NCBI RefSeq assembly: GCF_040610475.1
Contig: NZ_JBEXMJ010000002.1
Coordinates: 77,471 to 141,470 of the forward strand
From: Actinopolymorpha sp. NPDC004070
Lineage (GTDB): Bacteria > Actinomycetota > Actinomycetes > Propionibacteriales > Actinopolymorphaceae
Direction: 5' to 3'
DNA: 64,000 nucleotides
Shown: piece by piece, positions 45,425 to 54,661 of the stretch
Numbering within the stretch: position 1 is the first letter of the stretch
Layout of the letters: each line of letters starts with the position of its first letter
Notes under the pieces: model-generated
What the model was told of the DNA's origin: nothing
What the model saw: the letters and a program-made list of their open reading frames with translations, nothing else
Databases searched by the model: none
Program-made: the position numbers and the translations under genes

Positions 45425-47479
45425 TTAGTCGAGAGTTCGCCTGAGCAGATCGAAGAACGAGTCTCCGCGGACGATCTCGAAGCGGTCGTCGAGGGAGTCC
45501 GCGAGGCTCACGATCTGGGTCGGCGTCCAGTTCCAGGCCTGGATCGCAGCCGCCACGAAACGGGGCGCATCGCCGTCCCAGTCGGCCACGTGGTCGTACA
45601 GCCCCTTGTGGTAGTCGGCGACGTCGGCGAACCGCGCGAAGTCACCGACCACCGGGATCCCACCGGGTGTGGTGATCTGGTTGCCGCGTTCCCAGCCGAG
45701 GACGATGCCGAGGGCAGGGGTGTTGTCGTGGTAGGAGGCGCCCACGCGCTCGTCGGGCGGAGCGGGCGGCCCGTCGACGATGTTGAAGCAGGAGATGACG
45801 TTCAGCCCGGTCAGGCGCATGTAGCGGCCGGTCATCGTGGTGAAGTGGTCCAGCTTGTCCGCCGGCCACAGTGAGGGGTAGGTGTAGCCCGCACCGGACG
45901 GGCCGGCGATCAGCAGGTCGTTGCCGGTCGCCGTCCGCTGGTAGTAGGCGTAGATCGCCGGGCCGACGTCGGCCAGCAGCGGGTCGATCGTCCAGTTGGT
46001 GGGAACGGCTCCACGGTCGTCGTTGTCCCAGATGTCACGCATCCGGTGCTGGCAGTACTGGATGTTGTCGCCCTCGCCGACGGTGAACGTCAGGTAGATC
46101 TTCTTCCTCAGCCTTGGCGTGGTGCGGCGCGGCGGGGTGGCGCGGATCGTCGCGCGGGCGCCGGAGAACACCGTGCCGTTCTGGTAGAAGTCGGCGGCGA
46201 GCACCTCGAGACCCTGCTCGGAGGCGATGCCGACGCCGCCGTGTTCGCCGGCCACCGCACCGTTGAACCAGCCGAGGTACGGCGTGGTGGGTTCCACCAT
46301 GCCGAAGATCTCGGCCAGCAGATCGCCAGAGGCTCCCTCGGGCGGCAGCCAGGCCACCATCGCCTTCGTACCCACGATGTAGTCGCGGAGGTTGGGGAAC
46401 ACCTCGACGCGGGTCGGCGCCTGGTCGGTGGCGGTGACGAGGTACTGGTTCCACATGTCGACCTTCGCGGTCAGCGTGGTCGTACCCTCAGGGGGTTCGA
46501 AGTGGTAGATCCAGTACGCGCCGCCGTCGCAGAAGCGGTGCCCGTCGGTCACCGCGGACCCGTCCGCGTCGAAGATGTACGGCGTCTCCGCGTCGGTGGC
46601 GGTCTCGAAGTCGGCGATCTGCTTCCCGTCCGCGAGGACCGTCACGTGCTGCACCGACGGTCCCCACCCGTCGTTGCCGAACGCGTCCTGGAAGCGCAGA
46701 TAAACACCCTCACCGCCGAGCACCGGTGACAGGTCGAGTTCGTAGACCTTGCGGTTGGAGTTGTCGCGCACCGGGTTGGTCTCGCGGGCGAGCTGGGTCC
46801 ACTTCACGCCGGGCACCGCGGCCGTGCGGGTCGGCGGTACGCCGGTGAGGAGCCGGTGGGTGCACTGCGGCCACAGGTGTTCTACCTGCCAGCGATAGGT
46901 CGCCAGCGGGTCGTCGGTGAACCGGCCGCGCAGATCCTCCACGATCGGCAGGTCGTACTTCTCGGCCTGTTCGGGGCTCGCGATGACGGCGTTCTTCAGC
47001 CCGGCCATGGTGGTGGCGACGTTGATGCTGTCCGGGACGTCGCGGTCGTAGACGATGGCGCCGCTGATCTCCGACCGGTACGCCGCGACGAGGCTCATCG
47101 GGTCGTCGTGTCGTGTCGTCGGCAGGCCGAGGGTGGCGAGCCAGGCAGCGTCACTGCTGTCGTCGACGAGGAAGTAGATCCGGGGGCGTACGCGGTTGAC
47201 GTTGCCCTGCAGCGTGTTGAGGAGCGCCTGGTCGTCGCCTGAGAGTTTCCGGACGTCGGCGACGTCGAGGTGCTTCGGCTGCGGGAAGGTCGGCAGCACC
47301 TGGTCGGCGGGCCATACGAGGCTGGGGTTCTTCGCCGCCTCCCTCGCGGCGAGGGCGGCCGGCGCGGGCTGCGTACTGATCGGCGCGGCGCCGGCTGCGG
47401 CCGTACCCGCCCATTGGGTGAAGGCAGCGGCGCCGGCGAGGCCGCCGGACAGCGTGAGGAAGCGACGACGAGACACCAT
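45425..47479 (-). CDS. Tat-exported GxGYxYP-domain protein (putative glycoside hydrolase)
   Basis: The protein has 684 residues from the ATG at 47479, which gives a perfect twin-arginine signal VSRRRFLTLSGGLAG; an upstream in-frame ATG at 47515 is less likely. The name-giving motif is visible as GPSGAGYTYPSLWP near residue 530. An additional jelly-roll-like insert (about 240-335, with VYELDLSPVLGGEGVYLRFQD) looks like a carbohydrate-binding module. The GxGYxYP family is thought to be a TIM-barrel hydrolase acting on glycans, but activity is not established. The GGAGGGAA ribosome-binding site lies upstream of 47479. Confidence 0.85.
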   Translation of the reverse strand: MVSRRRFLTLSGGLAGAAAFTQWAGTAAAGAAPISTQPAPAALAAREAAKNPSLVWPADQVLPTFPQPKHLDVADVRKLSGDDQALLNTLQGNVNRVRPRIYFLVDDSSDAAWLATLGLPTTRHDDPMSLVAAYRSEISGAIVYDRDVPDSINVATTMAGLKNAVIASPEQAEKYDLPIVEDLRGRFTDDPLATYRWQVEHLWPQCTHRLLTGVPPTRTAAVPGVKWTQLARETNPVRDNSNRKVYELDLSPVLGGEGVYLRFQDAFGNDGWGPSVQHVTVLADGKQIADFETATDAETPYIFDADGSAVTDGHRFCDGGAYWIYHFEPPEGTTTLTAKVDMWNQYLVTATDQAPTRVEVFPNLRDYIVGTKAMVAWLPPEGASGDLLAEIFGMVEPTTPYLGWFNGAVAGEHGGVGIASEQGLEVLAADFYQNGTVFSGARATIRATPPRRTTPRLRKKIYLTFTVGEGDNIQYCQHRMRDIWDNDDRGAVPTNWTIDPLLADVGPAIYAYYQRTATGNDLLIAGPSGAGYTYPSLWPADKLDHFTTMTGRYMRLTGLNVISCFNIVDGPPAPPDERVGASYHDNTPALGIVLGWERGNQITTPGGIPVVGDFARFADVADYHKGLYDHVADWDGDAPRFVAAAIQAWNWTPTQIVSLADSLDDRFEIVRGDSFFDLLRRTLD

Positions 47480-47831
47480 GGCTTGGCGATTCCCTCCGTA
47501 GACGGCTCGGGCCATCGGCGACTCGGCCCCGTCGCACCGTAAAGATCACGAAGCGTGGTGTCGAGCGCACTGGCCTGACCTGGACGGCCGGTGTTCCGCA
47601 CGCTCGCATGCGGACGCTGAGAAAGCTGTCATTCGCCTCCAGTGCCACCGCGACCGTGAAAACCTCCGATTGCTCTCGATCGCAGGCCAAAAAGCTGCCG
47701 TGGGATACAGCGGTTTCCGTCAGGCGTAAGGGTTATGTCAATCAGGTCGAAATGCTCCGCTGCCAGGTTCGCCAACCGCGCTCGTACGCGACACCCACGG
47801 CAGCCGATCGCAACAGGGCAGGTCTGATGCG
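47480..47831. other. Divergent intergenic region upstream of the polysaccharide locus
   Basis: This gap of 352 bases is less GC-rich than its surroundings, with several A runs between 47650 and 47760. It should hold promoters for the GxGYxYP gene and the polysaccharide operon. CCGCA and TGCGG at about 47594-47611 can form a weak hairpin. No conserved leader, riboswitch or repeated operator was recognised, and short plus-strand frames here lack coding character. Confidence 0.4.
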
Positions 47832-48965
47832 ATGAGCCCGTCGAGAGTGCTGATCGACGCGTCGAACCTTCATCACGGCGGCGGACTTCAGGTGGCGACG
47901 TCGTTTCTCAGCGAGTTGGCTGCGCTTCGCGCCGACCCCGGCGAGGTCGCCGCCCGTCCGTGGCTGAGAGATGTCGACATCGAAGTGTCCCCTGCCGTGT
48001 CGGCGAACCTGTCCGAGGCCGGCGTGGAGTTGCCGCTACGTGTGGTGCGCCCTCGCGGTCCCGCCCGCCTGTCCGGTTGGGTGCCCAGCCGCTCTCGGGC
48101 CGAGGTGTCGTTCGTCGTACTGGGGCCGGAGTACTTCGCGGCCCGCGCGCGCCGCCGGATCGTGGGGTACGCCGACGTGACGTCCGTCTACCCCCGGCCG
48201 GCAGGCGTTCCTCCACACTCACGCGGGAGCAGGATCAGGTGGGCCGCACGTGGGATCGTCTCGCGGCGACTGCTGAAGCGCGCCGATCGGGTCGTTGTGG
48301 AGACCGAGGCCTTCGCCGACGCCACGCGCAGGCGCATTCCTGCCTTGTCGGCGCCTGTCGACGTGGTGCCGAACTGTGTCAACCGGACGCTGCTCGAGCA
48401 GTGCCCGGTGCCACGCAGCACCACGGGTGTTCGAACCCGACTGCTGTATGTCGCCCGGGTCTACGCACACAAGAACCATGAACTGCTGGGCCAGGTGGGC
48501 GAGGAGCTCACCCGTCGCGGTCAGGATGTCGAGTTCGCCGTGACCCTGAGCGAAGAGGAGTGGAAGGCGCGGACCGCCAGGTTCCGGCGACACTGCGTCA
48601 ACCTCGGCCCGCTGCCCGTCTCGGGGCTGGCGAAGGCGTACGCCCAAGCTGATGCCGTGGTGTTCCCCAGTCTGCTCGAGGCGTTCTCGGCCGCTCCGGT
48701 CGAGGGAGTCGCGGCCGGCAGGGTGGTGTTCGCCTCGGACCGCGACTTCGTTCGTACGACGTGCGGCGACGCGGTGGTCTACGCCGATCCCCTCGACCCC
48801 GACGACTGGGCGGACCGGATCGAGGAATGGTTGCGCAGTCCCGAGGCGGTGGAGGCGACGATCCGTGAGGCGGCGCAGGCCATGCTCGACTCCATGTCCG
48901 GCCCAGGCGAGCGGGCTCGCGAGTACGTGCGGATCATCGACGAGGAGTTCCGTCGTGCCCGTTGA
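47832..48965 (+). CDS. GT4-type glycosyltransferase
   Basis: The protein has 377 residues with a GT-B layout. The N-terminus is VLIDASNLHHGGGLQVATSF, the glycine-rich loop typical of GT4 enzymes. The C-terminal donor-binding half has RLLYVARVYAHKNHELLGQV and the acidic EX7E-like region in AVVFPSLLEAFSAAPVEGVA. It would add a sugar from a nucleotide donor to a lipid-linked surface-polysaccharide intermediate at the cytoplasmic face. It is the first gene of a plus-strand operon with flippase, polymerase and sulfotransferase genes. Confidence 0.9.
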   Translation: MSPSRVLIDASNLHHGGGLQVATSFLSELAALRADPGEVAARPWLRDVDIEVSPAVSANLSEAGVELPLRVVRPRGPARLSGWVPSRSRAEVSFVVLGPEYFAARARRRIVGYADVTSVYPRPAGVPPHSRGSRIRWAARGIVSRRLLKRADRVVVETEAFADATRRRIPALSAPVDVVPNCVNRTLLEQCPVPRSTTGVRTRLLYVARVYAHKNHELLGQVGEELTRRGQDVEFAVTLSEEEWKARTARFRRHCVNLGPLPVSGLAKAYAQADAVVFPSLLEAFSAAPVEGVAAGRVVFASDRDFVRTTCGDAVVYADPLDPDDWADRIEEWLRSPEAVEATIREAAQAMLDSMSGPGERAREYVRIIDEEFRRAR

Positions 48966-49089
48966 TCGCCTTCTCGTCGTGAGCAACCCACCCGCCTACG
49001 ACAGGATCCACTGCAGGCAGGTCTTCGTCGACGCCGAACCGAACGACGCTCGTGGTCGTTCGTGCTCTCCAACGGGCCCGGGCGCGTGA
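48958..49089 (+). CDS. Possible small or remnant open reading frame
   Basis: A GTG inside the end of the glycosyltransferase gene (8-base overlap) opens a 43-codon frame beginning VPVDRLLVVSNPPAYDRIHC and running into the flippase start. The hydrophobic VDRLLVVSNPPA opening looks like the first strand of a Rossmann or GT-B fold, so it could be the stub of a lost glycosyltransferase, or just chance. No family was recognised. Confidence 0.25.
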   Translation, partial: PVDRLLVVSNPPAYDRIHCRQVFVDAEPNDARGRSCSPTGPGA

Positions 49090-50351
49090 AACTGACCAGT
49101 CTGACCAGGTCCCCCGCCGCCCGAGCGGTGGCCGGCACGGGCGCGGTCAACATGCTGTCGATGCTCCTCGGGATCGTGAGTGGCGTCATCACCGCCCGGG
49201 GACTCGGTCCCGAGGACCGTGGAGTGCTCATCTCACTTCTGGTGTGGTCCGCCACGGTGGGATCACTGTCACTGACCGGCATCGACGAGGCAGTGATCTT
49301 CCACGCGGGTGGTTCGTCGAGTCGTGCGTGGGCACTCAGGTCGGCGGTGGCGCGCGATGCCGCCGTACAGAGTGCTCTCGGGTGCTTGGTGCTGCTGGGG
49401 GCCGCCTGCTACATCGTGCGGCCCCACGGCGTGGCCACCTGGTTGTCGGTCGTCGCGACGACGGCAGTGGTTCCGCTGAACACGTTCACCCTCCTCAGCA
49501 TCGTCCCCCTGCGTGCCGGCCAGCGTATGAAGGCGTGGAACTCGGTGCGTCTCACGCAGCCGGTTGTCTATGCCTTCGGCGCTGCGGTGCTTTGGGCAGC
49601 CGGACAGCTCACCATCCTGTCCGCGCTCGCCGCGAACCTGATCGGTGGACTTCTGCTGTCGGTGTTCCTTGTGGCGCTGGCCCGGCGCGGTGGTCGAGCT
49701 CGACTCGCGCCGGGCGAGCGGCGCGCGACGACCTACTTCGGGCGAAGACTCGTCCTCGCGACGCTGCCGCAGCGGATAGGTCCACGCCTGGACCAGTTGC
49801 TGCTCGGCCTGCTCTTCGCTCCGGCCGTCCTCGGCGTCTATTCGGTCGCGACCTCCATTGCGGCGGTCGTGCTCATGATCGGCACCAGCCTCGACCAGGT
49901 GCTCTTTCCACGGTTCAGCGCGGGGCACTTCTCCCGACCGGGCCTGGCGAACGCCGTCGTGGCCGGCATGGGTGCCGGACTCGCGGCATCCCTTGTCATA
50001 GCCGTCATGGCTCGCCCCATGATCGAGCTCCTGTACGGCCGGGACTTCCTCGGGGCGGCGGAGCCACTGACGATCCTGCTTCTCGCAGCGGTCGTACGAA
50101 TCGGAGCGAACTGCCTTGGCGCGGCCCTGAAGGCGTCGGGCACGCTGCGCGCGTATGCCTGGGCGCAGATTGCCGGCGTTCTCACCCTCGCAGGCATCTT
50201 CCCCCTGGCTGTCGGCCTCGGGGGAGTCGGAGCGGCCATCGCGTCTCTGGCAGGAGCGTTGGTCACGTTCCTGGTGTCGTGGGGCGCGGCCGCGACGATC
50301 CAGAGCACCGGCCCAGCTCTCCGTGTACCCGTAGAGACGGACTACGTATGA
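49062..50351 (+). CDS. Polysaccharide flippase (Wzx/MATE-like oligosaccharide exporter)
   Basis: The protein has 429 residues, nearly all hydrophobic, with about 12 membrane segments, as expected for Wzx-type flippases. The start region VNMLSMLLGIVSGVITARGLGPEDRG is typical: a first helix followed by the conserved ARxLGPxxxG turn. It would flip lipid-linked oligosaccharide units across the membrane. The start may be the GTG at 49062 or the GTG at 49086; neither has a clear ribosome-binding site, which suggests coupling to upstream translation. It overlaps the polymerase gene by ATGA. Confidence 0.9.
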   Translation: MLSNGPGRVKLTSLTRSPAARAVAGTGAVNMLSMLLGIVSGVITARGLGPEDRGVLISLLVWSATVGSLSLTGIDEAVIFHAGGSSSRAWALRSAVARDAAVQSALGCLVLLGAACYIVRPHGVATWLSVVATTAVVPLNTFTLLSIVPLRAGQRMKAWNSVRLTQPVVYAFGAAVLWAAGQLTILSALAANLIGGLLLSVFLVALARRGGRARLAPGERRATTYFGRRLVLATLPQRIGPRLDQLLLGLLFAPAVLGVYSVATSIAAVVLMIGTSLDQVLFPRFSAGHFSRPGLANAVVAGMGAGLAASLVIAVMARPMIELLYGRDFLGAAEPLTILLLAAVVRIGANCLGAALKASGTLRAYAWAQIAGVLTLAGIFPLAVGLGGVGAAIASLAGALVTFLVSWGAAATIQSTGPALRVPVETDYV

Positions 50352-51637
50352 ACTTCTCGCTGTCAACAGCTCTGCTGGTCGATTCCACCGTGGTCGCCGC
50401 GTGCGCCGCGGGCTTCCTCCGGAATCGCCATCGCCGGCATTCCCATCCGGCATTCATCTACCTGATCTTCCACGTAGTGCTCTTCACCTTTCGCGGCTGG
50501 GCCATCCGTCAGGGCAGCCCCACATTCTCGGGGCTGAGCGAGGCCGAAGTCGTACGTGCGTTGCTCGCAGCGGACGTCTTCTTGTTGTCGGCCACCTTCG
50601 GATGGCTGATGCCGACACCTGCGAAGTGGAGCGAAACACCAACGTCGCCTCGCGAACTCCGACCGGCGGTCGTCACCGGCGTCGCTGTGTTCCTGATGCC
50701 GATCGGCCTGTACTTCCTGGCCACCCGCACGTACACCTCGGGCAGCGGAATGGAGAGCGTTGCGCTCTCGACGTCATACGAAATTTTCGCGGTGACCTGG
50801 CCAGGACTGCTTCTGCTGGGTCTCGTGTACGTCAAGGGGTTTCGCTGGTACCTGCTCTGTCCGCTGGCGATGTACCTGTGCTTCATGGGGCTGCAAAGCC
50901 AGGACAGGTTCCGGGTCATTCTGCCGCTGATTCTGCTCGGTCAGATCTGGCTGGATCGCAAGGGACGCAGGTGGCCGACCAAACTGATTGTCGCCGGGAT
51001 GGTGGCCGTGTTCCCGGTGTTCGTCGCCATGGACGCCATCGGCGCCGCCTACCGCACGGGTTCCCTCACACCACAGGTCGTCAGTCAGGAAGTGAGCCGC
51101 GGGATCGGGGAGAGCTTCAGCGGTGGGTCGAACGATCAGCTTGGGCTGGATGCGCTGGGTGTGGTGATGGCGCAGAGCGACCGTTACGGAGTACCTCTTT
51201 ACGGTGCAGGCTATGTGAACGTGCTGTTCCTGCCCATCCCGCGGCCAATGTGGCCCGACAAACCGGTGCTGAACGAGGCAGTCGTGAAGCTCTCGACGTC
51301 GGATCGCCCGCTCAGTGCACAGGGCGCCGTCCTCACCATGCCGGGCAGTCTCTACGTCGACTTCCGCTGGGTGGGGCTCACCTTGGTCGCCTTCCTCCTG
51401 GCGCGGGCCGGTCTTTGGGTGTACTGCCGTGCCTACGCCCACGGGATGGGGACGGCTTTCCACTTCGCCTACCTGCTTGTCGCGGCGTCGCTGATCCAGA
51501 TCTATCGCGACAGCCTCACATCGTTGGTCACCTTCCTGTTGGTGAACAGTGCCCCCCTGGTGGTGATCCTCGTGGTGAACATGCTGCACAAGCCTCCACA
51601 CCGGATCCTCGTTGCTGAGGCACAGACCAAAGGCTGA
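50348..51637 (+). CDS. O-antigen/exopolysaccharide polymerase-like membrane protein (Wzy-type)
   Basis: The protein has 429 residues with about ten or eleven membrane segments and a larger soluble loop around 255-330 (ISRGIGESFSGGSN-like region rich in polar residues). The fold and position after a flippase match oligosaccharide repeat-unit polymerases (EpsG/Wzy-like), which are poorly conserved in sequence. Its ATG overlaps the flippase stop (ATGA), a coupling that supports joint function in polymer assembly at the outer membrane face. Assignment rests on topology and context rather than a clear motif. Confidence 0.8.
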   Translation: MNFSLSTALLVDSTVVAACAAGFLRNRHRRHSHPAFIYLIFHVVLFTFRGWAIRQGSPTFSGLSEAEVVRALLAADVFLLSATFGWLMPTPAKWSETPTSPRELRPAVVTGVAVFLMPIGLYFLATRTYTSGSGMESVALSTSYEIFAVTWPGLLLLGLVYVKGFRWYLLCPLAMYLCFMGLQSQDRFRVILPLILLGQIWLDRKGRRWPTKLIVAGMVAVFPVFVAMDAIGAAYRTGSLTPQVVSQEVSRGIGESFSGGSNDQLGLDALGVVMAQSDRYGVPLYGAGYVNVLFLPIPRPMWPDKPVLNEAVVKLSTSDRPLSAQGAVLTMPGSLYVDFRWVGLTLVAFLLARAGLWVYCRAYAHGMGTAFHFAYLLVAASLIQIYRDSLTSLVTFLLVNSAPLVVILVVNMLHKPPHRILVAEAQTKG

Positions 51638-51655
51638 GAGAAGAGGGCGCGAACC

Positions 51656-52579
51656 ATGAGGTGGAAAGAAGCTGTACGCCGTGCCTACAACGCCGGCCTC
51701 GCCATGGGCGAGTCCGTACTGCGTCCGGCCGCGTTGTCCGACGTGCTCTTCCTGGTCGGGTCGGGACGCAGCGGCACGACTGCCCTGATGGAAGCGTTGA
51801 TCGCGGGACTGGGTGCACAACCCATCTTCGAACCGCTGCACCCCAGGATGTCGCCTGTCGCCAATCCCATCCTCCCAGTGCACGGGTATCCAAGGATCTC
51901 GCCCACTGAGGACGCCCCGGCCATGCGTGCCCTGATGAGTGGAGTGTTCGAGGGCCGGCACCTGTCGAAATGGACCACCGCGCAGACCTCTTTTCGTGGT
52001 CTGCGGCAGACCAAACGCCTGGTGGTCAAGGAGGTGCGTGCCGCCCGGATGCTCGGCTGGGTCGAGAATCAGTTTCCCGACGTCGCAGTGCGATACATGG
52101 TGCGGCACCCTGCGGCCGTGGTTTCGTCCATGCTGAAGGCCGACTGGGGTTCGTGGCCATGGGCGCATGTCGTTCCACCCGCTGCGGCAGCACTGGGCGT
52201 GGATGCCGACGACGTGGCTCCCCGCTCCAGCCCGCACAGTCGATGGTTGACCTTGTTGTGGATCGCCGACAACGCCCTCGCAACTCGTGAACTGGCCCAC
52301 GAGACGCTGAGAACCACCGTGTACTACGAAGAACTCGTGACCGAACCCGAGCGGGCACTGGCGACCGCAGCCGCGGCGTACCCCCACTTCGATCTCGGCC
52401 GTGCCGTCCGGAGCCTGGACAGGCCGAGCCAGATGGCGAGTCCCGAGTACGGTCACAAGAAGCGCGACCACCGGATCCCGGCGCCGGAGAGACGAGACAT
52501 GAGCAGCATGCTCCGCGATTTCGGAGTCGACATCTACGCGATGGAGGAACCCCTCCCGACGCGTCGTGCCGATCTGTGA
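51656..52579 (+). CDS. P-loop sulfotransferase of the polysaccharide operon
   Basis: The protein has 307 residues. The 5'-phosphosulfate loop is LVGSGRSGTTALMEALI (about 34-50). The 3'-phosphate loop is suggested by VRYMVRHPAAVVSSML, and a C-terminal TVYYEELVTEPERAL segment is typical of sulfotransferases. It follows the polymerase gene after 18 bases on the same strand, so it most likely sulfates the polymer or its repeat unit. Its 3' end overlaps the convergent glycosyltransferase gene by 46 bases. Confidence 0.88.
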   Translation: MRWKEAVRRAYNAGLAMGESVLRPAALSDVLFLVGSGRSGTTALMEALIAGLGAQPIFEPLHPRMSPVANPILPVHGYPRISPTEDAPAMRALMSGVFEGRHLSKWTTAQTSFRGLRQTKRLVVKEVRAARMLGWVENQFPDVAVRYMVRHPAAVVSSMLKADWGSWPWAHVVPPAAAALGVDADDVAPRSSPHSRWLTLLWIADNALATRELAHETLRTTVYYEELVTEPERALATAAAAYPHFDLGRAVRSLDRPSQMASPEYGHKKRDHRIPAPERRDMSSMLRDFGVDIYAMEEPLPTRRADL

Positions 52580-53637
52580 GGAGACGCGGCGGACCCTCCG
52601 GGCAGGCGTCGGTCGATCCGGCTCACAAGCGTCGCTGCCCACCGGTCGGGGGTGAACCTTCGTGCCAGCAATGCGCTGTTGTCACCCATGCGCCGACGTT
52701 CGCCGTCCGGCAGACAGTGCATCCTGAGCATCGCCTCGCACAGGCTCTGGGCAGAGCCCGGCTCGATCAGGTAGCCGTTCCAGTGGTCCTCGACCAGAGC
52801 GGCTGCGGCACCACACGCTGGTGTGCAGATGACCGGCAGGCCCGCCGCGCAGGCTTCATGGATGACCACACCCCAGGGCTCGAACGTACTGGGCATGACG
52901 AATGCACCTGAGCCCTGGACTATGTCCGGCAGGTTCGACGGCTGGACGAAACCGAGGTGGCGCACTCCCGGCAGCTGCTCGAAGACCTTCTGCATGGGTC
53001 CCGTACCGCAAACGGTGAGATCCCAGGGATCGGGTACGAGGGAGGAGTATCTGCGGAACGCCTCCGCGAGCACCCCCACACCTTTGTAGTCATGGAGGCG
53101 ACCAACGTAGAGGAATTCCCGACGTGAAGCTGAGACCTGTCCTGGACGCGCGGCAAAAGCGTGGTAGTCACCGGAAAGGCCCCCACGCCAGATGTCGTCT
53201 TCGCGGAAACCCAGCAGCCGCGCGAAGTGCGCCTGCCGTTCACCCGGCACGAGGGCGACGTCGTAGGCCGGCCCCAAGTACCACCGGCTGACGATGATGC
53301 CGGCGCGTTGTTTGGCCGTCCCCAGCCACTGGTTGTCCATGTAGAGAATCCGCAGCGCACGTGATCTTCTGGCGAGCCGCCGGTAGGCGGACGTGGACCA
53401 GCCGCACACGATCAACGCGTCCGGATCGATGTCGTCGCGGATCGCACCCACATCGAGATCGTCGGTGAACGTGTAGTAGCTGGCTTTCCCGGGACGGGCC
53501 TCCGAAGCACTGAAGGGCGCGTCGGCAGCGGATGGAAACGCCACGACGTGCAGCTCCACCTCGGGCTGCTCTGCCAGGCACTCGAGCGTGGCCTTCATGT
53601 AGCCGGTCAGCTGGTTCCACAAGACGAGTACTCGCAT
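52534..53637 (-). CDS. GT4-type glycosyltransferase
   Basis: The protein has 367 residues from the ATG at 53637 (GGGGAAGGG upstream). The N-terminus MRVLVLWNQLTGYMKATLECL begins a GT-B fold. The C-terminal half has FLYVGRLHDYKGVGVLAEAF and VMPSTFEPWGVVIHEACAAGLPVI, the GT4 donor-binding EX7E region. It would extend a surface glycan. It is transcribed away from the methyltransferase gene across a 271-base divergent gap and runs into the sulfotransferase gene, so it is a separate transcript within the polysaccharide locus. Confidence 0.92.
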   Translation of the reverse strand: MRVLVLWNQLTGYMKATLECLAEQPEVELHVVAFPSAADAPFSASEARPGKASYYTFTDDLDVGAIRDDIDPDALIVCGWSTSAYRRLARRSRALRILYMDNQWLGTAKQRAGIIVSRWYLGPAYDVALVPGERQAHFARLLGFREDDIWRGGLSGDYHAFAARPGQVSASRREFLYVGRLHDYKGVGVLAEAFRRYSSLVPDPWDLTVCGTGPMQKVFEQLPGVRHLGFVQPSNLPDIVQGSGAFVMPSTFEPWGVVIHEACAAGLPVICTPACGAAAALVEDHWNGYLIEPGSAQSLCEAMLRMHCLPDGERRRMGDNSALLARRFTPDRWAATLVSRIDRRLPGGSAASPHRSARRVGRGSSIA

Positions 53638-53908
53638 GTAAAGCCCTTCCCCACCGAGATCTCTGTCGCGGTGAGCGCCTTGAAGGAGCCACGGCGGACT
53701 CACGTTCTCCCGCGCCGATGTGGGCAGTCCGAACCGAAGTGCGCGGGTCCATCGCGGGCGGACGCTTACCCAGGTGACGAACTGCGGAAACACCCTGTTT
53801 GCGACATGCCGGACTTGGGAACGGGTGCAACTACGGTCTGCCATGGGTCGGCATCGCGACGGCAGGTGGATCGGCCGATGAGAAGCCGCTACAGGCCAGA
53901 GGTCGAGA

Positions 53909-54589
53909 ATGAGAGTGAACATAGGATGTGGGTCGTCACCCACTCCCGGCTGGAAGAACTTCGACAACTCCCTCAGCCTGCGGCTCGCCAAAGTACCTTT
54001 GCTGGCGCGCCTGCTCGTGGCGACCGGCCTCACCGACAAGCACCAGAACGAGTTCGTCGAATTCTGCAAGAAGGCTCACATAGAGTATGCCGACGCGACC
54101 CGCAGAATACCGCTACCCGACGGCTCGGTCGAGGTACTGTACACATCACACATGCTCGAACACCTCGAGCCCTGGGAAGCGCGCGCGTTCCTCACAGAGG
54201 CCCGACGTGTTCTGCAGGCTGACGGAATCATTCGGATAGCGGTTCCGGACCTGGGCCTCATCGTCCAGCAGTACCTGTCCCGGTGTGATGCCGACTCCTT
54301 TGTGGAGCAGACCGTCCTGGCCTCCTCGAATCCGAGGACACTCCAGCAGAGACTTCGTTACATGGTGGCCGGCAACCGGCACCATCTGTGGATGTACGAC
54401 GGCCGCTCGCTCTGCCGACTTCTTCTGGAGTGCGGCTTTGCCGACGCCCAGGTAGTCCCGGCGGGGGAGACCAGAATTCCCGGCCCCGGCAGCTTGGATC
54501 TGACGGAGAGAGCAGCGGAAAGTATCTACGTCGAGGCGCTCAACTCTTCGGCTTGGCAACACGCGGCGGCGGCAGTTCCGGCGAGGTAG
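53909..54589 (+). CDS. SAM-dependent methyltransferase of the polysaccharide locus
   Basis: The protein has 226 residues. SAM motif I appears at the very start as VNIGCGSSPTPGWKNFD (about 3-19), typical of the Methyltransf_11 group found in surface-polysaccharide clusters. The conserved DGSVEVLYTSHMLEHLEPWEA block (about 71-91) is motif II with the histidine-containing post-I region. It may methylate a sugar residue as modification or chain cap. It stands alone on the plus strand between two minus-strand glycosyltransferase genes. Confidence 0.85.
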   Translation: MRVNIGCGSSPTPGWKNFDNSLSLRLAKVPLLARLLVATGLTDKHQNEFVEFCKKAHIEYADATRRIPLPDGSVEVLYTSHMLEHLEPWEARAFLTEARRVLQADGIIRIAVPDLGLIVQQYLSRCDADSFVEQTVLASSNPRTLQQRLRYMVAGNRHHLWMYDGRSLCRLLLECGFADAQVVPAGETRIPGPGSLDLTERAAESIYVEALNSSAWQHAAAAVPAR

Positions 54590-54661
54590 CGCCGGCGGTG
54601 GCGCCTCCCGCGTTCACCCTTGCGGAAGCACCAGGCGACACCGCACTTCGTGCGCGAACCC

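Noticed and set aside
47608..47835. 75-codon plus-strand frame before the first polysaccharide glycosyltransferase
   Set aside because: Composition unlike coding sequence here (more AT in third positions) and no ribosome-binding site; treated as leader DNA.
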